In this document: in pieces, positions 1-5,327 of the stretch
Layout of the letters: every line of letters begins with the position of its first letter
Position numbering within the stretch: the first letter of the stretch is position 1
NCBI GenBank assembly: GCA_964584995.1
Contig: CAZPCA010000168.1
Location: 1 to 5,327 of the forward strand
DNA length: 5,327 bases
DNA from: JAJTFW01 sp964584995
GTDB lineage: Bacteria > Bacteroidota > Bacteroidia > AKYH767-A > OLB10
Direction: 5' to 3'
The notes under the pieces: generated by a model
What the model saw: the letters and a program-made list of their open reading frames with translations, nothing else
What the model was told of the DNA's origin: nothing
Databases searched by the model: none
Made by a program: the position numbers and the translations under genes

Positions 1-78
1 ATTCTGTATTCTGTATTCTGTATTCTGTATTCTGTATTCTGTATTCTGTATTCTGAATTCTGAATTGATTCTGAATTG
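1..78. repeat. Tandem heptanucleotide array (ATTCTGT)n, left end cut by window
   Basis: Seven perfect head-to-tail copies of ATTCTGT occupy 1-49. Two copies of the variant ATTCTGA follow (50-63), then ATTG, one more ATTCTGA (68-74) and ATTG. The last part can also be read as two copies of the 11-mer ATTCTGAATTG (57-67 and 68-78). The array lies just downstream of the minus-strand DUF218 gene and continues beyond the left edge, so its full length is unknown. Intergenic heptamer arrays of this kind are known in several bacterial groups, including cyanobacteria. They usually arise and change length by slipped-strand replication. No function is visible here. Confidence 0.93.
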
Positions 79-92
79 TCCCCTCCGACAAT
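75..92 (-). terminator. Short stem-loop just after the DUF218 stop codon; possible transcript end
   Basis: ATTGTC (75-80) and GACAAT (87-92) form a perfect 6-bp inverted repeat around a 6-nt loop. It begins 2 nt after the TGA stop of the DUF218 gene on the minus strand. The position suits a terminator or a 3'-end stabiliser. However, the stem has only 2 G-C pairs of 6, and the downstream minus-strand sequence is the heptamer array rather than a run of T. A classic intrinsic terminator is therefore not supported, and the assignment is tentative. Confidence 0.28.
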
Positions 93-94
93 CA

Positions 95-862
95 TCAACA
101 ATACCCCATCCATTTATACATCAGCATTCCCACCCACTCGTGTAACAGCATATCCCATTGGCTGATGTTTTCCGCGTCGGGTTGCAGGTAGCAATCCAGG
201 GTCTGAATATGGGGAGCAGTGCGTGTATCTACTGAAAATGGACTCACCTTCAGTCCGGTCTTTTCAAAACACTTCAAGGAACGTCGCATGTGGAAAGCTG
301 AAGTCACCAGTAAAAACCTATCACCGTACTTCCCCGAAGCCAGTAACGCTGCCGTATTCCGGGCATTTTCAAATGTGTTTCTTGACTCATTTTCCAGAAT
401 AATATCTCTTTCGGCCACTCCGCCTTTCAGCAGCACTTCAGCCAGAAGGGCCGACTCCTTCCACTCCTGAAAATTCACGAAGCCAGAGCCACCGGAGAGC
501 ATTATTTTCCGGACCTTTTTATCGTGGTACAGCTGCATGGCCTGCACGAGGCGATCCGCACTGGAGGAATAAACCACGCGCTTTAGCTCCGGATCGTAGT
601 GCCGCATGCTTCCCCCCAATACGATGGCTAGGTCGTAGGGCTCCTTGATTTCTGACGAGGATCGTGCAGGCACCTCCCAGGTCCGCATTGCCCATCCTGC
701 CAGCCATGGATTTGTACACAGCAATAGCAATAGAACGGCACTGTATTGACAACGTCTCCTCCATACTGCATTTTTGAGGAACAGTCCCAACAGCAATAAA
801 AGGATGATCCATACCAGGGGAGAAATCGCGAAATCCAGGATTTTAGAGAGGAGAAAGAACAT
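95..862 (-). CDS. DUF218 (ElyC/SanA/YdcF-like) membrane protein
   Basis: Predicted 255-residue inner-membrane protein. Two hydrophobic segments (about residues 8-29 and 38-57) form an N-terminal hairpin, followed by a soluble DUF218 domain (about 76-245). Visible family features are the first strand and glycine turn DLAIVLGGSM (77-86), R104, the SGGSG turn (123-127), the conserved ENESRNTFEN stretch (158-167) and TSAFHMRRS (187-195). Length and topology resemble E. coli ElyC (about 259 aa), which acts in envelope and peptidoglycan precursor homeostasis. Biochemistry for DUF218 proteins is sparse, so the exact role is unknown. ATG at 862 is preferred because translation from there begins directly with the membrane segment. 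A GTG at 922 would add 20 charged residues and lies only about 10 nt from a candidate -7 element. The gene follows the DinB gene on the same strand after 125 nt and may have its own promoter. Confidence 0.88.
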   Translation of the reverse strand: MFFLLSKILDFAISPLVWIILLLLLGLFLKNAVWRRRCQYSAVLLLLLCTNPWLAGWAMRTWEVPARSSSEIKEPYDLAIVLGGSMRHYDPELKRVVYSSSADRLVQAMQLYHDKKVRKIMLSGGSGFVNFQEWKESALLAEVLLKGGVAERDIILENESRNTFENARNTAALLASGKYGDRFLLVTSAFHMRRSLKCFEKTGLKVSPFSVDTRTAPHIQTLDCYLQPDAENISQWDMLLHEWVGMLMYKWMGYC

Positions 863-932
863 CGAGACCGCCGTATATTTTTTTACCTTCTTTACGTTAT
901 CCGTTTTGCGTAACGCTACCACTGAAGATGTA

Positions 933-940
933 CAAATATA
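933..940 (-). promoter_or_regulatory. Candidate Bacteroidota -7 element upstream of the DUF218 gene
   Basis: The minus strand reads TATATTTG, a full match to the Bacteroidota consensus TAnnTTTG. No good -33 TTG lies at the usual spacing; the nearest is CTG about 18-19 nt upstream. If used, transcription would start near 926-928. That gives the ATG at 862 a leader of roughly 65 nt, but would leave the alternative GTG at 922 almost leaderless. This supports the shorter DUF218 protein. Confidence 0.4.
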
Positions 941-987
941 TTCAGCCGCTTGATTCGGCAGCTTCCGTGCGATGCCGTCCGGAAAAC

Positions 988-1446
988 TCAGTGCTCCAAA
1001 AGTATGCGGCGCAGGTAATTCATCTGACCGGTATGCCGTGAGAGATGGCAGGAAAGCTGAAGCAGAAAGAAGCCGATGCTTCTGCCCTGATGGTGAGGAG
1101 GAGGATTGGGCATTGCGCGGGTCAAGTCCATATCTTCGATGACCGTAAAAGCCTGCTGCAGTGCGTCCAGTGTAATCCGGATCTCCGCCAACACATGTTC
1201 CCTGGACATTGCGCCAGGCGAAAACTCGCGCTCCCTGTCGCGCTGGTAACCGTCTGCCGCAAGGGCCGCACCGATGAAGTGGCGAAGGTTACCACAACAA
1301 TGCAGGGCAAGTACTCCGACGCTGTTGGTGACACCCGGAAGAGACGCCCATAATTTTTCTTCCGGCATCTGCTCCACTTCGTCGATCAGTACTGCCACAT
1401 CACGGAGGAGAATATCGCGAATAGACGCTAAAAGAAGTTGACTCAT
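988..1446 (-). CDS. DinB-superfamily (DinB/YfiT-like) putative metalloprotein
   Basis: A 152-residue protein, the usual length for the DinB four-helix-bundle superfamily. The likely metal triad is H49 (in ALHCCGNLRHF), H134 and H138 (in LSCHLSRHTGQMNYLRR); the C-terminal H-x3-H pair and its Gly-Gln context are typical of the family. Helices fit residues 4-25, 42-62, 84-104 and 122-148. DinB-type proteins bind a divalent metal. Characterised members include thiol-S-transferases that use bacillithiol, mycothiol or glutathione; many others are uncharacterised, and the name comes from a damage-inducible Bacillus gene. The ATG overlaps the sulfotransferase stop by 4 nt (ATGA, 1443-1446), so translation is probably coupled. 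The residue pattern supports the fold and metal site but not a substrate. C50, C51 and C133 beside the ligands are notable. Confidence 0.83.
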   Translation of the reverse strand: MSQLLLASIRDILLRDVAVLIDEVEQMPEEKLWASLPGVTNSVGVLALHCCGNLRHFIGAALAADGYQRDREREFSPGAMSREHVLAEIRITLDALQQAFTVIEDMDLTRAMPNPPPHHQGRSIGFFLLQLSCHLSRHTGQMNYLRRILLEH

Positions 1447-2429
1447 AGCTCAGTACTTTTTTGCTGCAGATCGACCTTTTCACTGGTGAGCTCCCTAGAC
1501 CAGCAACGCATAGTTTTTTCGTCAATCTTCCGAATGGATTCCGCATTTAATTTATCTTCCCAGTCGTTGATTTTACCTGCCCGGAAGAATGTAGCGGGAT
1601 TGAAATGAAAGGACCCCGGCTTTTCGATGATCCGGTTTTTCATCGTTTCGAACCGGGTGCTCTCTATCACTTCCAGCATCTGCAGCGGGGAAAGTGTCGC
1701 TTTGCTCATAAATGATAGCAGCCGCCCAGCTGTCTCCTCTTTCCGCTCCACCAGGTCTTCGTAGCGTAGAAACAGCAAACTGTCGGAATCCAATCGCTGC
1801 TGGCAGTTGTTTTTCCATTCGCTTACATGCTGGTGATAATCTCCAAAATACAATGCTCCCTCGAGAAACAGGTTCACGAAGGCATCAATGCTCATTTCCT
1901 GCGGAAAAGACAGCAAGGGATGCGATTTATAGAAAAAATACTGTGAAACCACGGCCGCTTTCGGATCTCGGTACACGTAGATGAACTTAGTATCCGGATG
2001 AACACTTCTGAAAGGCAGATCTTCCGGCTGACAATGCATGTACCAGACACGGGGTTCTGCGCTGGTTTTCTTCAGGTGATCGAGGAACACCTCCTGCCCG
2101 TATTGTGCGTGCAGCACTTCCGGCCATGGCACCGTATCGTGTCCGATGTCACCCCACTCCATGCCGTGTCCCTGGGGATACGCATGTACCCTTCGCAAAA
2201 TCTCCACCACGAATTTCTTGGTCAGGTGTGTTCCTACTTTCTGGTGGGAACAAATGAAAATATCATTGGCTTCGGTATCCCACTCAGCCTGGAGTTTTTC
2301 AATGGTATCGGGATGGATGAAAGGTGGTAAAACCCTGCCTTGCCGGCGATGGCAGACCATGGGACCACCCAGCAGGCTAGCCACCGGCTCGAGAATTCGT
2401 ATGGGTTTATGCGCTGAAGAATGCTGCAT
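1443..2429 (-). CDS. Sulfotransferase, Sulfotransfer_1 (cytosolic SULT-like) family
   Basis: A 328-residue protein expected to move a sulfuryl group from PAPS to an alcohol, phenol or amine acceptor in the cytoplasm. Motifs lie in the family order. The 5'-phosphosulfate loop is ICSHQKVGTHLTKKF (59-73), with K64 in the position of the PAPS-binding lysine. H132 (WYMHCQPEDLP) matches the catalytic-base position. The 3'-phosphate site is YRDPKAAVVS (153-162), where R154 and S162 keep the canonical 8-residue spacing. Further matches are GDYHQHVSEW (196-205), RYEDL (222-226) and the C-terminal FRAGKINDW (282-290), equivalent to RKGxxGDW. Departures are VGTHL for SGTTW in the loop, and A284 and N288 replacing Lys and Gly of the RKG motif. 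No signal peptide or membrane segment is seen. The gene lies 25 nt after the methyltransferase and overlaps the DinB gene by 4 nt. An internal ATG at residue 24 is possible. Confidence 0.87.
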   Translation of the reverse strand: MQHSSAHKPIRILEPVASLLGGPMVCHRRQGRVLPPFIHPDTIEKLQAEWDTEANDIFICSHQKVGTHLTKKFVVEILRRVHAYPQGHGMEWGDIGHDTVPWPEVLHAQYGQEVFLDHLKKTSAEPRVWYMHCQPEDLPFRSVHPDTKFIYVYRDPKAAVVSQYFFYKSHPLLSFPQEMSIDAFVNLFLEGALYFGDYHQHVSEWKNNCQQRLDSDSLLFLRYEDLVERKEETAGRLLSFMSKATLSPLQMLEVIESTRFETMKNRIIEKPGSFHFNPATFFRAGKINDWEDKLNAESIRKIDEKTMRCWSRELTSEKVDLQQKSTEL

Positions 2430-2454
2430 GTACTACAGGTGTTTTACCGGCAGA

Positions 2455-3060
2455 TCAGTGAAGGGTCGCTACGAGTAATCCACACTCTGTAGGCCTCACC
2501 TCACAATCGGCAGTGTTGGCCATCATGAAGTCAAGGAAGGACTGACACTCTGCTTTTCTGTCGGTCACATTATCGGCGAGAATCAGACAGGAGGAACTCA
2601 GCAAGCGGTGATTCAATAACGCTGCAAGCTGGGCATAGTACTGGTCTTTCTGTGCATCAAAAAACACCACATCGTACCCCCCGGGCAATGTTGGAATCGT
2701 CTGCAAGGCATCCCCAGCGAACACTTTCACCGGTGCACCGCAACGGTTGAACAAATCCTGGCTAGAGGAGGCTACGGCCGCATCGAACTCCAGCGAGTGC
2801 AGTTCAGCATCCTCCCTTTGCAATCCCTCCGCCAAATACAGCGTGGACAATCCATGACCGGTGCCGATTTCCAGTACCCTCAGCGGATTTGCTTCAGCTA
2901 CCAGGGAGGTAAGCAAAGGCCCGGTATCGCTACGTACCGGATTACGCCAACCAAAGCGGCCTTCCGCGTTCGCGTAACTCTCCCCCTGCTTGCTCAGTTG
3001 TTCCAGCAATTCAATTTCCCGGGTATAACGGCCCAGCGACAAGGCTGCATTGGTATCCAT
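2455..3060 (-). CDS. Class I SAM-dependent O-methyltransferase (caffeoyl-CoA OMT-like)
   Basis: A 201-residue Rossmann-fold methyltransferase. Motif I, VLEIGTGHG, is at 62-70 and binds SAM. E91 (LHSLEFD) fits the acidic residue that contacts the ribose. GYDVVFFDAQKDQYY (128-142) corresponds to the family's metal- and substrate-binding FDxxFxDAxKxxY segment, with D135 and K138. ADNV (162-165) supplies the conserved Asp-Asn pair. This pattern is typical of the caffeoyl-CoA or catechol OMT group (Methyltransf_3/24), which methylates adjacent hydroxyls with a divalent metal. The actual substrate is unknown. ATG at 3060 is chosen over a TTG at 3099, because the TTG would add 13 residues and lie upstream of the likely transcription start. 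It is the first gene of the minus-strand operon and is divergent from mnmE. Confidence 0.86.
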   Translation of the reverse strand: MDTNAALSLGRYTREIELLEQLSKQGESYANAEGRFGWRNPVRSDTGPLLTSLVAEANPLRVLEIGTGHGLSTLYLAEGLQREDAELHSLEFDAAVASSSQDLFNRCGAPVKVFAGDALQTIPTLPGGYDVVFFDAQKDQYYAQLAALLNHRLLSSSCLILADNVTDRKAECQSFLDFMMANTADCEVRPTECGLLVATLH

Positions 3061-3076
3061 ACGTGTAGGTTTTTCA

Positions 3077-3107
3077 CAAAGTACCACTATTTCATCCAAT
3101 GCCGCAA
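3077..3107 (-). promoter_or_regulatory. Possible promoter of the methyltransferase-sulfotransferase-DinB operon
   Basis: The minus strand carries GTACTTTG (3084-3077), which retains the TTTG of the Bacteroidota -7 element but not the leading TA. A TTG (3107-3105) lies 20 nt upstream, close to the usual -33 spacing. The ATG at 3060 follows the element by 16 nt, which gives a very short A-rich leader. The match is imperfect and the call rests on position as much as on sequence. Confidence 0.27.
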
Positions 3108-3183
3108 GTGGAATCTAGAATCGACCAATCTGAGAAAAATCATACCAATTGTTCCCTTCGGCACAATGCAGGGCATCAACAAC

Positions 3184-3191
3184 TATCTTTG
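3184..3191 (+). promoter_or_regulatory. Candidate Bacteroidota -7 element at the mnmE start
   Basis: TATCTTTG matches TAnnTTTG fully and ends 4 nt before the mnmE ATG at 3196. The transcript would begin at about 3196-3198, making the message leaderless from the first ATG or giving the second ATG (3205) a leader of about 7-9 nt. No TTG sits at the normal -33 distance; the nearest, 3149-3151, is 32 nt away. It may be a chance match, with the true promoter further upstream. Confidence 0.33.
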
Positions 3192-3195
3192 CGCC

Positions 3196-4599
3196 ATGCA
3201 ACAAATGCAAAACGGAGATACCATTTGTGCTCTGGCTACGGCTCCCGGGACCGGGGCTATAGCTGTGCTGCGCATCGCGGGGCCAGCGGCCTTCAAGGTG
3301 GTGAATGCCGTTTTTCTGCCCCCCGACGGGGGCACTGCTGCTTTTGAAGCTGCGCGGCCCTACTCTATCCACTTCGGTCAGCTCCACGATGCAGGCCGTA
3401 TCGTTGACGAAGTACTGGTGTCGGTTTTCAAGTCTCCCCGCTCCTACACAGGCGATGACATCCTTGAAATCAGCTGTCACGGTTCTGAGTATATCCAGCA
3501 GGAAATTTTACAACTGTTACAGCGGCATGGCGCCCGTCTGGCCGAACCCGGCGAATTCACCCTGCGCGCCTTTCTGAACGGTAAAATCGACCTGAGCCAG
3601 GCCGAAGCGGTAGCTGACCTCATCGCGGCACGGCACGCCTCCGCCCATCAAGCCGCATTACAGCAGCTCCGCGGTGGATACAGCGATACCATGCGCCGTT
3701 TGCGGCAACAACTCATCGACTTCGCCTCCTTGCTTGAACTTGAACTTGACTTTGCCGAAGAGGACGTCGAATTCGCCAACCGCGAAAAATTACGTACACT
3801 GGTCGGAGAATTGCTCAGAGAAGTTCGGCTGCTGGAAGGCAGTTTCAGCGCCGGCAATGTCATGAAACACGGCGTACCTGTGCTTATCGCCGGGAAACCC
3901 AATGTAGGCAAGAGCACCTTGCTCAATGCCCTGCTGAGCGAGGAGCGCGCCATCGTGAGTGAGATTGCCGGCACTACGCGCGATGTCATCGAAGACCATC
4001 TTGTCATACAAGGCATACGCTTCCGTTTTATGGATACGGCGGGCATACGCGAAACCGACGACAGCATAGAACGTATTGGTGTGGAGCGCACCCTGCAGCA
4101 TGCGGCCAAATCTGCCATACTGGTGTACGTATGTGATCCTGCGCAAAGCGATGCCGAGAGCCTGCAGGAGGAAATCCGTCAACTCATTCAGCAAAGTGGC
4201 AACAGCAACGCGCCGGTCATCGTGGTCATCAACAAAAGCGATCGCTACAGCAGCGAGGACCTGAATCAACGTTATGCGCCCCTACCGGAGGTTTTGCTCC
4301 TGTCGGCCAAAGAAGGGTGGCAACTCGATATCCTGAAGGAAAAACTCTGCGCAGCCGCCCTTCCGCTCACTGCCGTTGCAGGACAAACCACTGTTACCAA
4401 TGCGCGGCATGCAGGCTCCTTGCACCATGCAGGTCAGGCCTTGCAAAAAGTGATCGGCGGTATCGACTCCTCCCTCAGCACGGACTTGCTTGCTTTTGAG
4501 CTGCGCGATGCCATCCACCACATCGGCAATATCACAGGCGAGGTGTACACCGAAGATTTATTGGGGAATATATTCAGTCGGTTTTGTATCGGCAAATAA
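3196..4599 (+). CDS. mnmE: tRNA uridine-5-carboxymethylaminomethyl modification GTPase MnmE
   Basis: Complete 467-residue MnmE (TrmE). With MnmG it builds the cmnm5 modification on the wobble uridine of certain tRNAs, using a 5,10-methylenetetrahydrofolate-derived carbon, glycine and GTP hydrolysis in the cytoplasm. The N-terminal folate-binding and dimerisation domain spans about 6-122 (GDTICALATAPG near the start, SYTGDDILEISCHG at 83-96). Helical segments follow, with the GTPase inserted: G1 GKPNVGKS 233-240, G2 AGTTRD 258-263, G3 DTAG 280-283, G4 NKSD 346-349, G5 SAK 370-372. The protein ends in NIFSRFCIGK, with the family's C-terminal Cys at 464. ATG at 3196 is chosen because homology begins about 8 residues later, as in known MnmE proteins; ATG at 3205 is also plausible. 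The frame stays open upstream to 2797, but that part reads across the opposite-strand methyltransferase. mnmG is not in the window, and nothing suggests co-transcription with the neighbours. Confidence 0.98.
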   Translation: MQQMQNGDTICALATAPGTGAIAVLRIAGPAAFKVVNAVFLPPDGGTAAFEAARPYSIHFGQLHDAGRIVDEVLVSVFKSPRSYTGDDILEISCHGSEYIQQEILQLLQRHGARLAEPGEFTLRAFLNGKIDLSQAEAVADLIAARHASAHQAALQQLRGGYSDTMRRLRQQLIDFASLLELELDFAEEDVEFANREKLRTLVGELLREVRLLEGSFSAGNVMKHGVPVLIAGKPNVGKSTLLNALLSEERAIVSEIAGTTRDVIEDHLVIQGIRFRFMDTAGIRETDDSIERIGVERTLQHAAKSAILVYVCDPAQSDAESLQEEIRQLIQQSGNSNAPVIVVINKSDRYSSEDLNQRYAPLPEVLLLSAKEGWQLDILKEKLCAAALPLTAVAGQTTVTNARHAGSLHHAGQALQKVIGGIDSSLSTDLLAFELRDAIHHIGNITGEVYTEDLLGNIFSRFCIGK

Positions 4600-4842
4600 A
4601 GCCCGATAATCAACGATAACCATCTACAACAAAAGATAAATGAAACCCTTGCTAGTCGAATTTTATTCCTTTACCAAACAGTTCGAATTTTAGGAGGGAG
4701 TGCATTTGTAATAAACTCTCCCGACTCCAGTTCACACATTACCAGTGGTCATAAAAATATCCGTTGTGAAATATTGATTTTAGCATCTTCAATAAACCGA
4801 ACTAGCGCTACATTAGCATCGGACAGATGAGCCTTTTCTTCC
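4600..4842. other. Intergenic region between mnmE and the DUF2490 gene, no recognised gene
   Basis: This AT-richer stretch of 243 nt has no RNA gene or convincing coding sequence. It holds a 10-bp direct repeat TCGAATTTTA (4656-4665 and 4683-4692, 27 nt apart) and a 17-codon ORF (4640-4693) that contains both copies. A weak imperfect hairpin pairs GGAGGGAG (4693-4700) with CTCCC (4718-4722) and TCC (4726-4728) across a 3-nt bulge. At the mnmE end, TATCGG (4587-4592) and CCGATA (4603-4608) form a perfect 6-bp inverted repeat around the stop codon, but no T-run follows. The promoter of the DUF2490 gene should lie here, but no full TAnnTTTG match is seen on the plus strand. TGCATTTG at 4700-4707 is the closest. 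Confidence 0.6.
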
Positions 4843-5327
4843 ATGATGAAAAAATCGAATTGCCTGCTTGTGCTCCTTGCCTTTTGGCTGAACACCAAAG
4901 CGCAACCCTCTACGCTCGGAAGCTGGAACATACTCAACGTAAAATACAGTCTACACAAAAACTGGAGCGTATTCGGAGAGGGACAACTGCGATCGCTGAA
5001 GTTCTACGACGACTTCCACTATTACGAATACAAAGGAGGTGTGAATTTCAGCGCCTCCAAGAATATACAACTGACCATGGGCGCTGGAAGTTACCAGACC
5101 TACCTCGAAGGGGGCAATTTTGTACTGCCCAAAAACAACGATGAGTTCAGGATCTGGCCACAGCTGACCATAACCCAAAACTTAGGCAAATTCAAATTAG
5201 AACACCGCTATCGGGCTGAAGCACGCTACACCAGCCGCGGATACAGAAACCGATTTCGCTACCGAACATCCTTGTCCCTTCCTTTCGGTAAAGCCCGTAA
5301 CGAGCGCCGCCCCTTTCAGGCTACACT
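4843..5327 (+). CDS. DUF2490 family secreted or outer-membrane protein, 3' end cut by window
   Basis: The reading frame opens after an in-frame TGA at 4828-4830 and runs from ATG 4843 (or the adjacent ATG 4846) to the window end without a stop: 161 full codons, about two-thirds of a typical DUF2490 protein (family length is general knowledge). Residues 1-20 form a Sec signal peptide: Met-Met-Lys-Lys, a hydrophobic core (CLLVLLAFWL), then probable signal peptidase I cleavage TKA|QPS. The mature part has alternating aromatic and polar beta-strand repeats, including SWNILNVKYSLHKNWSVFGE (27-46), YYEYKGGVNFS (60-70), EFRIWPQLTI (101-110), FKLEHRYRAEARY (117-129) and RNRFRYRTSLSLPFG (135-149). The H-R-x-R-x-E and N-R-F-R-Y-R segments are typical of DUF2490, a Bacteroidota-rich family predicted to form outer-membrane beta-barrels of unknown function. 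It is separated from mnmE by 243 nt, so co-transcription is uncertain. Confidence 0.86.
   Translation, partial: MMKKSNCLLVLLAFWLNTKAQPSTLGSWNILNVKYSLHKNWSVFGEGQLRSLKFYDDFHYYEYKGGVNFSASKNIQLTMGAGSYQTYLEGGNFVLPKNNDEFRIWPQLTITQNLGKFKLEHRYRAEARYTSRGYRNRFRYRTSLSLPFGKARNERRPFQAT

Noticed and set aside
1..78. CRISPR array
   Set aside because: The units are 7-11 bp, contiguous and without spacers.
3061..3099. TTG start at 3099 for the methyltransferase
   Set aside because: It needs a rare start codon, adds 13 residues outside the fold, and would lie upstream of the plausible transcription start; the ATG at 3060 is simpler.
2797..3195. 133-codon upstream extension of the mnmE frame, which would make a 600-residue protein
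   Set aside because: Known MnmE proteins start a few residues before the ALATAPG-like motif, and the extension reads antisense through the methyltransferase gene, which has clear motifs of its own.
3648..4269. Long minus-strand open frames inside mnmE
   Set aside because: They are antisense to the conserved GTPase motifs and are rich in Ser, Arg and Ala, as expected for shadows of a coding sequence.
4587..4608. TATCGG/CCGATA inverted repeat at the mnmE stop as an intrinsic terminator
   Set aside because: The stem is only 6 bp with a 10-nt loop, overlaps the stop codon and is not followed by a T-run.
4749..4958. 69-residue minus-strand frame overlapping the intergenic region and the DUF2490 start
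   Set aside because: It overlaps the signal-peptide coding region of DUF2490 on the opposite strand, shows no family motif that I recognise, and is short enough to arise by chance.

Overview
The window looks like a chromosomal segment of a Bacteroidota bacterium, possibly Chitinophagaceae-like; the family is a guess. The evidence is a right-edge gene for a DUF2490-type outer-membrane protein with a signal peptide, -7 elements of the Bacteroidota form TAnnTTTG, starts without clear Shine-Dalgarno sequences, and a tandem heptamer array between genes. The only gene identified beyond doubt is mnmE (trmE).

Layout. Positions 1-78 hold an AT-rich tandem array of a 7-bp unit that runs off the left edge. 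A small stem-loop follows, then four minus-strand genes. In transcription order, right to left, these are a class I SAM-dependent O-methyltransferase (3060-2455), a PAPS-dependent sulfotransferase of the Sulfotransfer_1 type (2429-1443), a DinB-superfamily four-helix metalloprotein (1446-988) and a DUF218 (ElyC/SanA/YdcF-like) membrane protein (862-95). The first three are tightly packed (25-nt gap, then a 4-nt ATGA overlap) and read as one operon. The DUF218 gene follows a 125-nt gap containing its own candidate -7 element, so it may be a separate unit.

Transcribed divergently from the methyltransferase is mnmE (3196-4599), encoding the tRNA-modifying GTPase; it is complete with all G motifs and the C-terminal CIGK. 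After a 243-nt intergenic stretch with little recognisable content, a secreted DUF2490 protein starts at 4843 and is cut by the right edge.

Function. mnmE is housekeeping. The methyltransferase-sulfotransferase-DinB set suggests a small-molecule tailoring cassette (methyl and sulfuryl transfer plus a DinB enzyme of unknown or thiol-related chemistry), but no substrate can be read from the sequence. The DUF218 protein is probably involved in envelope or cell-wall carbohydrate handling. No CRISPR array, transposase, tRNA or rRNA was seen.
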